From: RHLJ01 sp048058975
GTDB taxonomy: Bacteria > Bacteroidota > Rhodothermia > Balneolales > Balneolaceae
Assembly (NCBI GenBank): GCA_048058975.1
Contig: JBLLNP010000011.1
Span: forward strand, 1 to 64,000
DNA length: 64,000 nt
Direction: 5' to 3'
Position 1 is the stretch's first letter, and each line of letters begins with the position of its first letter. Positions 37,468 to 45,968 of this stretch are shown in pieces. The notes beneath the pieces are model-generated. The model saw only the letters and a program-made list of their open reading frames with translations, was not told where the DNA came from and ran no database searches. The position numbers were made by a program, and so were the translations under genes.

Positions 37468-38316
37468 CTACTCCACCACACTCTTACAAACGTAATCCGG
37501 AATAATTCCGGTGGAGCTGATATTCAGGCTGTAGCGATCTTCGCGGGTATTTCCCGAAAGTACCAGCATGGTTTTTACCCCAAATTTGTTGCCGCCGAGA
37601 ATGTCGGTTTCGAGGGTGTCGCCCACCATAAGGATGTCGTTTTTATCAATAGGTCCGAGTTCATCAACTAACCGTTCGTAGGCATACATAAACATCTGGG
37701 AATCGGGTTTTCCAAAGTGAATAAACTTTTTGTGGAGCATGCTTTCCACCAACTTGGCGATTCCTCCGGTAGCTACTGCCACATCATTCCTTGATACCGG
37801 GTAAAACCGATCCGAATTGGCAAGGATTACCGGCATCGTTTTTTTACGAAGCAGGTTTACGGTTTTATTGATGTCGGTATTCCAGTCAAAGCCCTCATCA
37901 TCCAGAAAAACAAAAGCCGAAATGTCTTCAATATCTTCCAGATCCACATCGCACACAGCTACATGTTGTAAACCCGATTGCAGGATATACTCAGCGGAAT
38001 TCTCAGTCCCAAGGTAGGCAATTCGTCCGGAGGTGATTTTCTGCTCCAAAAACTGCTTGGCCATCATGCCGGAAGTGATAATTTCATGCAGTTCTATGCC
38101 GGGAAGTCCTAATGCTGCCAGACTCTCTTTTTGCTGATTTTGACTTCTTGATGCATCATTGGTAAGCAGACGAAAGGTTTTTCCTTCGCTTTTAATCCAG
38201 TCAATGGTTTTATCGATTCCGGCTATAAGTCCTTTATGGTTTTTTACCACTCCATAGGAATCGAGCATGATCACTTTAAAGTCTTTGGCAATATCAAAAA
38301 AAGAAGGGTAGCTCAT
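37468..38316 (-). CDS. HAD-IIA family sugar-phosphatase-like hydrolase
   Basis: About 282 residues from the ATG at 38316; a TTG at 38322 would overlap the upstream gene. The nucleophile motif is IMLDSYGVVKNH. The second Asp of DxD is Tyr, as in the TIGR01459 branch, where another residue takes this place. Motif II LLTNDASRS and motif III/IV KPDSQMF and MVGDTLETDILGG are present. It probably dephosphorylates a small organic phosphate. It follows the APH-fold kinase gene after 2 nt, so the two are coupled. Confidence 0.87.
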   Translation of the reverse strand: MSYPSFFDIAKDFKVIMLDSYGVVKNHKGLIAGIDKTIDWIKSEGKTFRLLTNDASRSQNQQKESLAALGLPGIELHEIITSGMMAKQFLEQKITSGRIAYLGTENSAEYILQSGLQHVAVCDVDLEDIEDISAFVFLDDEGFDWNTDINKTVNLLRKKTMPVILANSDRFYPVSRNDVAVATGGIAKLVESMLHKKFIHFGKPDSQMFMYAYERLVDELGPIDKNDILMVGDTLETDILGGNKFGVKTMLVLSGNTREDRYSLNISSTGIIPDYVCKSVVE

Positions 38317-38318
38317 AA

Positions 38319-39362
38319 TCAAAGGTTAAGGGCTTTTAGAATAGTTTTTGGGTTGAACTTTTCCTCGATAGAAGGAAGGTGAATATCGAAAGTTTCTTTC
38401 TGGAGTTTGTTTGCAAATACTTCATGAAAGAAATACCGACCATATTTTACCACATAGTTGAGGAGGAAGAAGCGGTAAGTTTCCCGAAGAAGTAAAACTT
38501 CCTTCTCAGTTAATGGAAATACTTCATGATAACTTTTCATGAATATCAGGAAGCGTTCTTCCATCAAAATATCGATGTTGTAAGTAAAAATAGTACGGTC
38601 TCCGATGTCTGAAACAACTCTGCTGAAAAAGTAAAAATCCATCATGCGTGAACTCATACGAAACCAGTCGTAATCCCAACGCGAAAAAAACCGGAAATTC
38701 TCGTTCACCGAAAAGTTGCCAATATTCCAATCCACAAATACCGGAATCGCATCAAGAGAATCAGCACCGATTTCTTTGTAGCTTTTTTTGAAGAGGAGGC
38801 AGTGAGAATGGATCAGATCAACATATCTGTGAAACTGGAATTTTCCATAATCGGAGTCTAGGATATTCAGCAGATCATCAATATCAACGCTCATGCTCTT
38901 GGCAGAAGGTGGAAGCGTACCCCGCACGGTGTGGCAGGCTTTATGAAATTTGGCGGCTTCACGACCAAGTCGTTTAATTTGCCGTTCATCTAATCGACGG
39001 GGTAGTTTATTCCTGATTTTAATCGGACGGTAGAACACCACCCAGGCATCAATTACTTCACTTTGGTGGCGGTGAACAAACAACTCATTCCCTTTCATTA
39101 AAGACCGGGCAAGGAAATTCTCGAAGGGAGAAGGTAGATTATTCGACAGCGCATTTATGATACTATGGTCTTCCACAAAGTGTTCGTACTTGCCAAAATA
39201 AGAGAGCTTGGCCACAATCAGGTTGTGGTCCTTAAGTGTGATACGATAGACATGATTGGTAGATACTTTAGCACTAATGTCCTCAATCCGGATAATCTCC
39301 CGGGAGCTGTCGTATGCTCTCCAAGCCTCGTGTACAATGTCGTTAAAATCTATAAATGACAT
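38319..39362 (-). CDS. APH-fold small-molecule kinase (phosphotransferase family)
   Basis: 347 residues. N-lobe features (VYRITLKDHNLIVAKLSYFG, with the ATP Lys) precede a C-lobe with a Brenner-like motif, PVFVDWNIGNFSVNENFRFF (Asp and Asn in D-x4-N spacing), and a metal Asp in RWDYDWF. This matches the aminoglycoside/homoserine/choline kinase superfamily in a diverged form where the usual HxD His is Val. Its substrate is unknown. It lies between the ligase gene and the phosphatase gene. Confidence 0.78.
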   Translation of the reverse strand: MSFIDFNDIVHEAWRAYDSSREIIRIEDISAKVSTNHVYRITLKDHNLIVAKLSYFGKYEHFVEDHSIINALSNNLPSPFENFLARSLMKGNELFVHRHQSEVIDAWVVFYRPIKIRNKLPRRLDERQIKRLGREAAKFHKACHTVRGTLPPSAKSMSVDIDDLLNILDSDYGKFQFHRYVDLIHSHCLLFKKSYKEIGADSLDAIPVFVDWNIGNFSVNENFRFFSRWDYDWFRMSSRMMDFYFFSRVVSDIGDRTIFTYNIDILMEERFLIFMKSYHEVFPLTEKEVLLLRETYRFFLLNYVVKYGRYFFHEVFANKLQKETFDIHLPSIEEKFNPKTILKALNL

Positions 39363-39437
39363 AATTCCTGAACTAAGAATATAACCGTCTTTGCGAAGTA
39401 GTAAGTGAATCCGAAGTAGTTCGGATGAACAAATACT

Positions 39438-39482
39438 GAAGCAATCTCATAATTAAAAGCGTTCTTTCAATGAGATTGCTTC
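39438..39482. repeat. 13-bp perfect inverted repeat of a dispersed family
   Basis: GAAGCAATCTCAT (39438-39450) pairs perfectly with ATGAGATTGCTTC (39470-39482), loop 19 nt. A related AAGCAATC/GATTGCTT pair occurs at 60765-60796. It separates the frameshifted ligase gene from the kinase gene. Confidence 0.75.
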
Positions 39483-39543
39483 GTCGAAATCTGGTTTATT
39501 AGAAATATAATTCATCAATTGCTCGCAAAGACCCTTTGGTTTG

Positions 39544-40895
39544 TTAGATGATTTCAAAATACCGTTTTAATTCCCAGTTTTTTTGTTCGGGTTTAAACTG
39601 CCGCCATTCCCATTCCCTGGTTTTAAGAAAGTGATCCACAAAAGCTGCTCCAAATAATTCTTTCGCAATGTCCGATTTCTTCATCGCTTCTGTAGCTTTA
39701 TGGAGATTCTCGGGCAAGGGAGTCGATTCCTTATTTTCGTATTCATTTCCTTTTGTTGCAGGAATATCCAGTGCTAGTTTATTTTTGATTCCATACAAAC
39801 CGGAAGCAAGACTGGCAGCCATACTCAGGTAGGGATTTGCATCGGCACCCGGAACACGGTTTTCTAGCCGCATAGAATTTTTGCATGGTTTATAACCCGT
39901 AGTGCAGTGGTTCTGTTTTCTATGCCCCAGCTAACCGAAGTCGCCGCCCAGGAACCTTCCACATATCTTTTATAGCTGTTTACCGTTGGAGCGAACATTG
40001 GGAGAATATGCGGTAAACAGTGTAATTGCCCGGCAATGTACTGTTCCATCAATGGACTGATATGATGATTCTCAGATTTTCTGAAAAAGAGGTTTCTCTC
40101 TTTTCCATCCCATAAACTTTGATGGATATGCGCGCTGCAACCGGGAAGATTCAGATTCCATTTTGCCATAAAACTGGCAGTCAGATCATATTGAGAAGCA
40201 ATTTCTTTAACAGCGGTTTTGAACAATGCCGCCCGATCTGCAGATTCTAAAATCTCATCATAAGTGATGGCGGCTTCGTAAACGCCATCTCCGGTTTCGG
40301 TATGAATACCTTCAAGCGGAATGCCAAACCCATCCAATAGATCAAACAGATCGTTGATGTATTCACCATTCTGTGAAGCCCGAAGTACCGAATAGCCAAA
40401 CATTCCCGGAGTTAAAGGAGTTGGGTCGGTATAGTCTTTTTCCTTGAGGGAATGCATGGTTTCATCAAAATTGAACCACTCGAATTCGGCAGAAAATTTT
40501 GGTGTGAAGCCCATCTCAAAGGCTTCATTCCGTATTTTTTTAAGAAGCGTTCTTGGGCATACTTCTTTCAGGGCTTCAGATTCAGAAAAATCAGCCAAAA
40601 AGAACGGCTTATCATTTTCCCAGGGGATTTTTCGATAGGAGGATGGATCAATAGAAGCTAAAGAATCAGGATACCCGGTATGCCAGCCGCTTACTTTGGT
40701 GTTATCGTAACAGGCATCGTTAACGTCCCAACCGAAAATCACATTACAGAAGCCGACTCCTTCATCGAGCACCTTTAAAAATTTTTCGGTGCTGATGATT
40801 TTTCCACGAAGTACACCGTCAATATCGGTAACCCCAAACTTGATATTTCGAACCCCAAGTTCCCGAATCAGCTCTATGATTTCTTCCTTATTCAT
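39544..40895 (-). pseudogene. Glutamine-synthetase-family ligase, broken by a single-base frameshift
   Basis: Two overlapping frames encode one protein. The N-terminal frame (from ATG 40895; a TTG at 40907 is possible) gives a GS beta-grasp and the start of the catalytic domain: SAEFEWF, GDGVYEAA, GCSAHIHQSLWDG, ENRTTALRVINHAK. It then runs into a stop. The other frame resumes immediately with MRLENRVPGADANPYLSMAA, the expected GS continuation, to 39544. One extra A in the A-run (plus-strand T-run 39878-39882) restores AKNSMRLENR and a ~450-residue protein of normal length. It resembles PuuA/GlnT-like gamma-glutamyl-amine ligases more than housekeeping GlnA. The break is either real or a homopolymer error. 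Confidence 0.85.
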
Positions 40896-41030
40896 GATCA
40901 CTATCAATTTTTAGTGAATATAGAAAATGGCGAGGGTAATTGTATGGAAGTGTTTACCTGGGTTATAAATTATTCCGGGTTAACTTAAACTTGCTGGATA
41001 ATTCAAAAACTGAACAAGTTAATATTTAAT

Positions 41031-41483
41031 TTATTGAACGCTGATGCTGCTCTCAATTCTGATCTCATTCAACAGGCTGCGGTGAACTGGACATTTCTTG
41101 GATATTTCAAGCAGCTTCTCTTTCTGTTCATCACTTAGATCTCCCTTTATAATAAGTTCCTTTTCAATCACATCGATTTTAGAAGAGGGGTCTTCGCAGG
41201 TTTTGCAGTCTTCTACATGACTTTTGTTATGGCGCAGTTCCATGTACATATCACCAACCTGCCATCCTTTTCGGTTCGCATACATCTTAACGGTCATAAC
41301 GGTACAGGTTCCCAGAGACATCAAGAGCAAATCGTAGGGATCAGGTCCAAGATTTTGTCCGCCTTCAACACTGGTTGGTTCGTCTGAAATAAGCTCATGC
41401 TTTCCTGCGGTTAGTGTGGTTTTAAAAGGTTCATTCTCTGGAAGGTGAACATGTACAATTTTTTGTTCTTCAGGTGCTGCCAT
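41031..41483 (-). CDS. OsmC-family peroxiredoxin-like protein
   Basis: 150 residues. The two redox cysteines of the family are present in SLGTCTVMTVKMYANRKGW and ISKKCPVHRSLLNEI. OsmC/Ohr proteins reduce organic or lipid hydroperoxides. Two further cysteines in VEDCKTCEDPSS are less usual. It is a single gene. Confidence 0.9.
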   Translation of the reverse strand: MAAPEEQKIVHVHLPENEPFKTTLTAGKHELISDEPTSVEGGQNLGPDPYDLLLMSLGTCTVMTVKMYANRKGWQVGDMYMELRHNKSHVEDCKTCEDPSSKIDVIEKELIIKGDLSDEQKEKLLEISKKCPVHRSLLNEIRIESSISVQ

Positions 41484-41662
41484 AACTATTCGGTCATTAA
41501 GTGTTTCCGTTAATGTAGCTCAAATTTTTCAAACAGAAAGGGCTTAAAAGTATATCAAGGTTACGATTCGGTAACATTTCGATTACCAATTAATAACAAT
41601 GAAGCTAAGCTCTGATAATATCCAGCTACGATCTTTGGGGGTAAAATCATCTTATACAGACT

Positions 41663-42478
41663 ATGAAAAGATCTCTGGATACGGTAGTTATCTCGGATGT
41701 ACATCTGGGAACGGTTGGCTGCCACGCCGTAGAACTTGTTCAGTATCTTAACTCCATTGATCCGAAGCGGATTATTCTGAATGGAGATTTTATTGATATG
41801 TGGCAGTTCAAGAAATATTACTGGCCTGAAGCGCACATGCATGTTATTCGTACGCTCATCACTATGATGACCAACGGAGTGGATATTTATTACCTCACGG
41901 GAAATCACGATGAGACACTTCGTAAGATATCCAGCCTGCAACTTGGGCCGCTTTTTATTCGCGATAAACTGGTGTTAGAGATGAATGGAGAGAAAGTTTG
42001 GATTTTCCATGGCGATATTTTTGACATTACCATGAAGTATTCCAAGTGGTTGGCTAAACTGGGTGGAAAAGGGTATGAGTTGTTGATTCTTCTAAATCGC
42101 TGGGTTAATAAACTTTCGGTGAAACTAGGTTATGGAAAGATTTCCCTTTCCAAAAAAATTAAAGACAGTGTTAAAACTGCGGTTAATTTTATTGATGATT
42201 TTGAAGTAACCGCAATGGAACTGGCGATTGATGAAGGCTACGACTATGTGATTTGCGGGCACATTCATCAACCTAAAATAAGGGGCTATGAAAACGAGCA
42301 CGGTTCTGTAATCTATCTGAACTCCGGTGATTGGGTAGAGAATTTAACCTGCCTGGAATACGATGGGGCGGAGTGGAGCTTGTACCGCTATGAAGAAGAC
42401 GCCGTTCTGAAAGAAAGTCCAAGAGTTACACAGCTTGTTCAGCGTTATACTTCGAACTCAAAAGTGATGATAGGATGA
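41663..42478 (+). CDS. Calcineurin-like metallophosphoesterase (UDP-2,3-diacylglucosamine diphosphatase-like)
   Basis: 271 residues. The metal-site motifs are complete: SDVHLG, LNGDFIDMW, TGNHDE, FHGDIFD and GHIHQPK. The sequence resembles the LpxH/UDP-diacylglucosamine pyrophosphohydrolase group, especially WQFKKYYWPEAH, but need not be the lipid A enzyme itself. It overlaps the glycosyltransferase gene by 4 nt (ATGA), so the two probably act in one envelope-glycolipid step. Confidence 0.87.
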   Translation: MKRSLDTVVISDVHLGTVGCHAVELVQYLNSIDPKRIILNGDFIDMWQFKKYYWPEAHMHVIRTLITMMTNGVDIYYLTGNHDETLRKISSLQLGPLFIRDKLVLEMNGEKVWIFHGDIFDITMKYSKWLAKLGGKGYELLILLNRWVNKLSVKLGYGKISLSKKIKDSVKTAVNFIDDFEVTAMELAIDEGYDYVICGHIHQPKIRGYENEHGSVIYLNSGDWVENLTCLEYDGAEWSLYRYEEDAVLKESPRVTQLVQRYTSNSKVMIG

Positions 42479-43479
42479 AAATACTCTATGGAGTACAAGG
42501 AACCGGGCACGGGCATATTAGCAGGGCCAGGGTAGTTCTTCCTAAGCTCAGAGAGTTTGCCGAAGTGGATGTATTAATCAGCGGCTATAATTTTCACATG
42601 GATTTAGATGGAGAGATCGCTTATAAAGCCCGTGGAATAAGTCTTACCTACGACAGTAAAGGTAGCGTAGATTTTCTGAATACCGCACTAAATCTTAACC
42701 CGGTTAAACTAATTAAAGATGTTCATTCTGCTCCCGTTGATGAATATGATTTTGTAGTCAATGATTTTGAACCGGTAACGGCTTGGGCAGCTCAGGCAGC
42801 AGGGATTCCTTGTGTGGGAATAAGTCATCAGGCTTCTTTTTTATCACCAAACGTCCCAAGGCCTCCAAAAAAGTCGTTGGTTGCGGAAGGAATCATGAAG
42901 CACTTTGCTCCATTTAGTGCGGCTGTTGGTTCTCATTATCTGAGGTACGACTATTTCGTAGAACCACCAATCATCCGTAAACAGATTAAAGATCTGAATC
43001 CGGTTTCAGGAGATCATATTACCGTGTATTTGCCCGCTTTTGATCATGAAACTTTATGCTCCATTTTTAATCAAATAAGGGAAATTGAGTGGCATATTTT
43101 TTCTCCTTCCTGTGAGCGCGGTTATCAAAAAGGGAATGTAAAGGTTAAACCGGTTGGAAAAGATACCTTCCTTAAAAGTGTTGAAAGTTGTCTTGGTGTG
43201 GTTTCTTCCACAGGGTTTGAGACCACTTCAGAATCCATGTTTCTTGGGAAAAAGCTACTCACAATCCCTATCAGAAATCAATATGAGCAACTAAGCAATG
43301 CAGCCGCATTAGAACAACTTGGTGGGCATGTTATCTATTCCATTGATGGCACGTTTAAGGAAAAAGTATCAAGCTGGATAAAAACAGCAGAGTTATTATC
43401 TCTTCCAGAGATTTCAGATGAAGATGATCTTGCGCAAAAAATTCTGGCAGCAGGTATCACAGAAAAAGAATACGCCTGA
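42475..43479 (+). CDS. MJ1255-type glycosyltransferase
   Basis: 334 residues with a GT-B-like layout. The N-terminal MKILYGVQGTGHGHISRARV and the late STGFETTSESMFLGKKLLTI and NQYEQLSNAAALEQLGG motifs are typical of the MJ1255/MurG-related family. The sugar and acceptor are unknown. It is translationally coupled to the upstream phosphoesterase gene and convergent with dinB. Confidence 0.85.
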   Translation: MKILYGVQGTGHGHISRARVVLPKLREFAEVDVLISGYNFHMDLDGEIAYKARGISLTYDSKGSVDFLNTALNLNPVKLIKDVHSAPVDEYDFVVNDFEPVTAWAAQAAGIPCVGISHQASFLSPNVPRPPKKSLVAEGIMKHFAPFSAAVGSHYLRYDYFVEPPIIRKQIKDLNPVSGDHITVYLPAFDHETLCSIFNQIREIEWHIFSPSCERGYQKGNVKVKPVGKDTFLKSVESCLGVVSSTGFETTSESMFLGKKLLTIPIRNQYEQLSNAAALEQLGGHVIYSIDGTFKEKVSSWIKTAELLSLPEISDEDDLAQKILAAGITEKEYA

Positions 43480-44013
43480 TTAGCTTTCGGTCAGGTATTT
43501 TTCTTTAATAATTTCGAAATGGTGTTTGTCATGTCCTGCAATGATAAATGCTAGCGCACGTACCGTCACTTCCACACCGCTTGCGATTCCTTTTCTGCCA
43601 ATCATTTCCTTGGTCATACTGCTTAATAAATGAATGGTAGATACCCGAACGGCGAGATATTCATTACAAAGATTAGCCAGAGAGCGTTTGTTATAATTAT
43701 TTCCCTTCATGTACTCGTTTTGATCCATTCCCGGTAGAGGCTGAGTATCTCCGCGGCTAATTGCGAAAGCCCTGTACGAGAACACTCGCTCAGTTTCTAT
43801 CATGTGCCCGAGTATTTCTTTTAACGTCCATTTGTCAGGTGCATATTTGAAGTACGCTTTATCTCCGGGAACGGAATTTATAAGCGTGAAAACTTCATGC
43901 ATCTGATTATTCAGCGTATTTATGATGTTTGTTTTCTCAATTTGCTCAACGTAGGTAGCATAAAAGTGAGCATATTCTGTACCGTCAGGGTATTCGTTAT
44001 CCCAAATCTTCAT
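43480..44013 (-). CDS. DinB-family four-helix protein
   Basis: About 177 residues from the ATG at 44013 (a TTG lies at 44019). Candidate metal histidines sit in LKEILGHMIETERVFSYRAF and in AGHDKHHFEII, the spacing expected for DinB/YfiT-like metal-dependent folds, some of which are bacillithiol or mycothiol transferases. It is a single gene. Confidence 0.85.
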   Translation of the reverse strand: MKIWDNEYPDGTEYAHFYATYVEQIEKTNIINTLNNQMHEVFTLINSVPGDKAYFKYAPDKWTLKEILGHMIETERVFSYRAFAISRGDTQPLPGMDQNEYMKGNNYNKRSLANLCNEYLAVRVSTIHLLSSMTKEMIGRKGIASGVEVTVRALAFIIAGHDKHHFEIIKEKYLTES

Positions 44014-44067
44014 ATCCAACCGCTTAGTTCTTATTTCGGATTATATAGTAAAATGACTATTGAATAA

Positions 44068-44856
44068 CTAGAGGTTAAATTTTGGCACGAATTCTTTGAG
44101 AGGCAGCCCCTGTTTACAAGACTCGTTGCTTTCATCACCTCTGAACAATTCAATTTCGTAGGAGATATAAGCCGGATTGTTATATCGCTTTTGATAATAC
44201 ACTTTTTTTCCACCCGTAGTTCTGGAGCATCGGTCTATTTCAAATACCGGACTTCCTTCCTCCAGATTTAAATGCTTTGCTACATAGGCATCCGCTTTGG
44301 CTGCAGTGAATTTGTACCTGCCGGCTGAGATAGGAATAGAATAGGTGTCCTCAAGAATTTCATAAATCGTTTTATTTCTTAAATCTTCATCCAGTAAAAG
44401 CTGACCGTAACTCGCGGGAAGCCAGGTGATATCGAAAGCCACAGGAACTCCATTTCCCAAACGTACACGATCGATTCGAATAAGAGGGCTATCAGGTGGA
44501 AGTTCCAGAATCGGATTCACCTCCGGCTCTGCATCCACTCGTTTGAAACGAATCAGTTTTGAAGAACTCGTAAATCCTGCCCGACGCATGTCTTCAGAAA
44601 AGTCGGTAAGCTGAACTAACCTCTGGGCATTGGTATCGTCACTTACAAAAGCTCCAAGTCCTTGCTTTTTGAAAATCAGCCCTTCGTTTTCTAAAGATTT
44701 TAAAGCCTGGCGGACAGTAATTCGGCTCACATCAAAGTAATCGCACAATCTTTTTTCAGAAGGGAGTTTATCTCCCGGTTCAAATTCTTTTTTTGCGATA
44801 TCATTGCGAAGATGGTCCGCTATTTGCTGATGTCTTGGAACGGAGTGATCAATCAT
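44068..44856 (-). CDS. GntR/HutC-family transcriptional regulator
   Basis: 262 residues: an N-terminal winged HTH (GDKLPSEKRLCDYFDVSRIT followed by VRQALKSLENEGL) and a C-terminal UTRA effector-binding domain (about 90-240, FEIDRCSRTTGGKKVYYQKR). It is divergent from the sulfur gene set starting at 44948, and a strong operator lies between. The effector is unknown; sulfur-species regulators are more often CstR or SqrR/BigR types. Confidence 0.92.
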   Translation of the reverse strand: MIDHSVPRHQQIADHLRNDIAKKEFEPGDKLPSEKRLCDYFDVSRITVRQALKSLENEGLIFKKQGLGAFVSDDTNAQRLVQLTDFSEDMRRAGFTSSSKLIRFKRVDAEPEVNPILELPPDSPLIRIDRVRLGNGVPVAFDITWLPASYGQLLLDEDLRNKTIYEILEDTYSIPISAGRYKFTAAKADAYVAKHLNLEEGSPVFEIDRCSRTTGGKKVYYQKRYNNPAYISYEIELFRGDESNESCKQGLPLKEFVPKFNL

Positions 44857-44874
44857 TTTGTAACTTTAATCTAT

Positions 44875-44898
44875 CTTGTTATAACATGTTGTAACAAG
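44875..44898. promoter_or_regulatory. Tandem GntR operator between regulator and sulfur cassette
   Basis: A 24-bp palindrome with a single mismatched pair runs from CTTGTTA to TAACAAG. It contains GTTATAAC (44878-44885) and GTTGTAAC (44888-44895), 10 bp apart, so two dimers could bind the same DNA face. It lies 18 nt upstream of the regulator start and 49 nt before the yeeE-type gene. Confidence 0.75.
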
Positions 44899-44947
44899 TT
44901 TACAAAAACTCTTACACTTGCTCAACAAATAAAAATAGAAACGAAAA

Positions 44948-45514
44948 ATGTTCTACGAATTATTACTTAAACCAATGCCCTGGTACATCGCTGGTCCGCT
45001 TATAGGATTAACGGTACCTTTATTATTAATCGTGGGCAACAAAACCTTTGGTATTTCATCCAGTTTCCAACACATGTGTGCGGCTGTAATGCCAAAAAAG
45101 TTCTCTTATTTCAATTACAACTGGTGGAAGGATGGAAGATGGCATCTTCAATTGGCGTTCGGAATCACTTTAGGTGGTATAATTGCCGCGCTGTTTATTC
45201 CAGAAAACTATGCAATAAATCTATCCTCAAATACGGTTGATGCTCTGCAAAATCTTGGAATCACCAATTTCAATGGATTTGTTCCTGTCGAGTTATTTTC
45301 TTGGTCAAATCTGGCAAGTATTCCGGGAGTGTTAATGCTGGTTGTAGGCGGTTTTCTGATTGGTTTTGGAACACGATATGCGGCAGGATGTACATCGGGG
45401 CACGCTATAACCGGATTGGCTACGCTTCAAAAAGCATCACTGATTGCAGTAATTGGTTTTTTTGTAGGAGGAATTATCTCCACCTATTTCATTCTGCCTA
45501 ATATTTTAAGCTAA
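44948..45514 (+). CDS. YeeE/YedE family membrane protein (sulfur-compound transport), part 1
   Basis: 188 residues, about five helices. The family motif FGTRYAAGCTSGHAITGLATL carries the cysteine that YeeE proteins use to move thiosulfate. A second Cys lies in SFQHMCAAVMP. Together with the next, shorter gene it forms the usual split YedE pair. It is the first gene of the cassette under the GntR operator. Confidence 0.9.
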   Translation: MFYELLLKPMPWYIAGPLIGLTVPLLLIVGNKTFGISSSFQHMCAAVMPKKFSYFNYNWWKDGRWHLQLAFGITLGGIIAALFIPENYAINLSSNTVDALQNLGITNFNGFVPVELFSWSNLASIPGVLMLVVGGFLIGFGTRYAAGCTSGHAITGLATLQKASLIAVIGFFVGGIISTYFILPNILS

Positions 45515-45524
45515 AGAGTTCATC

Positions 45525-45932
45525 ATGAGATTTATACTAGCAGGAATTGCATTCGGTTTTATTCTGATCAAATCAGAAGTGGTATCCTGGTTCAGGATTC
45601 AGGAGATGTTTTTATTCGATTCAATCCATATGTATGGAATAATAGGGTCAGCGATTTTAGTTGGCTTGATCGGAACAAAGTTGATAAAAAAGTTCAACCT
45701 GAAAGATACTTCAGGTAACGAGATCAACATCAAACCAAAGGACAACAGCCTATCCAAACGCTATATTATTGGCGGATCATTATTCGGACTAGGTTGGGCA
45801 TTGGTAGGTGCGTGTCCGGGCCCGTTGTATGCCTTAATTGGTACAGGGTACCTGATTTTTATCGTTCCGCTTATTGCGGCAGTTGTCGGAGCAGGAACCT
45901 ATGGGGTACTACAAAGTAGATTACCTCATTAA
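45525..45932 (+). CDS. YeeE/YedE family membrane protein (DUF6691-like), part 2
   Basis: 135 residues, about four helices. The motif LFGLGWALVGACPGPLYALI supplies the second half-transporter cysteine. It follows 10 nt after part 1 and 36 nt before the persulfide dioxygenase-rhodanese gene, so thiosulfate or another sulfane sulfur compound may be taken up and processed directly. Confidence 0.9.
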   Translation: MRFILAGIAFGFILIKSEVVSWFRIQEMFLFDSIHMYGIIGSAILVGLIGTKLIKKFNLKDTSGNEINIKPKDNSLSKRYIIGGSLFGLGWALVGACPGPLYALIGTGYLIFIVPLIAAVVGAGTYGVLQSRLPH

Positions 45933-45968
45933 GAATTTTAGTAAATTTGAAGAGTAAAGGAGTGAAAC

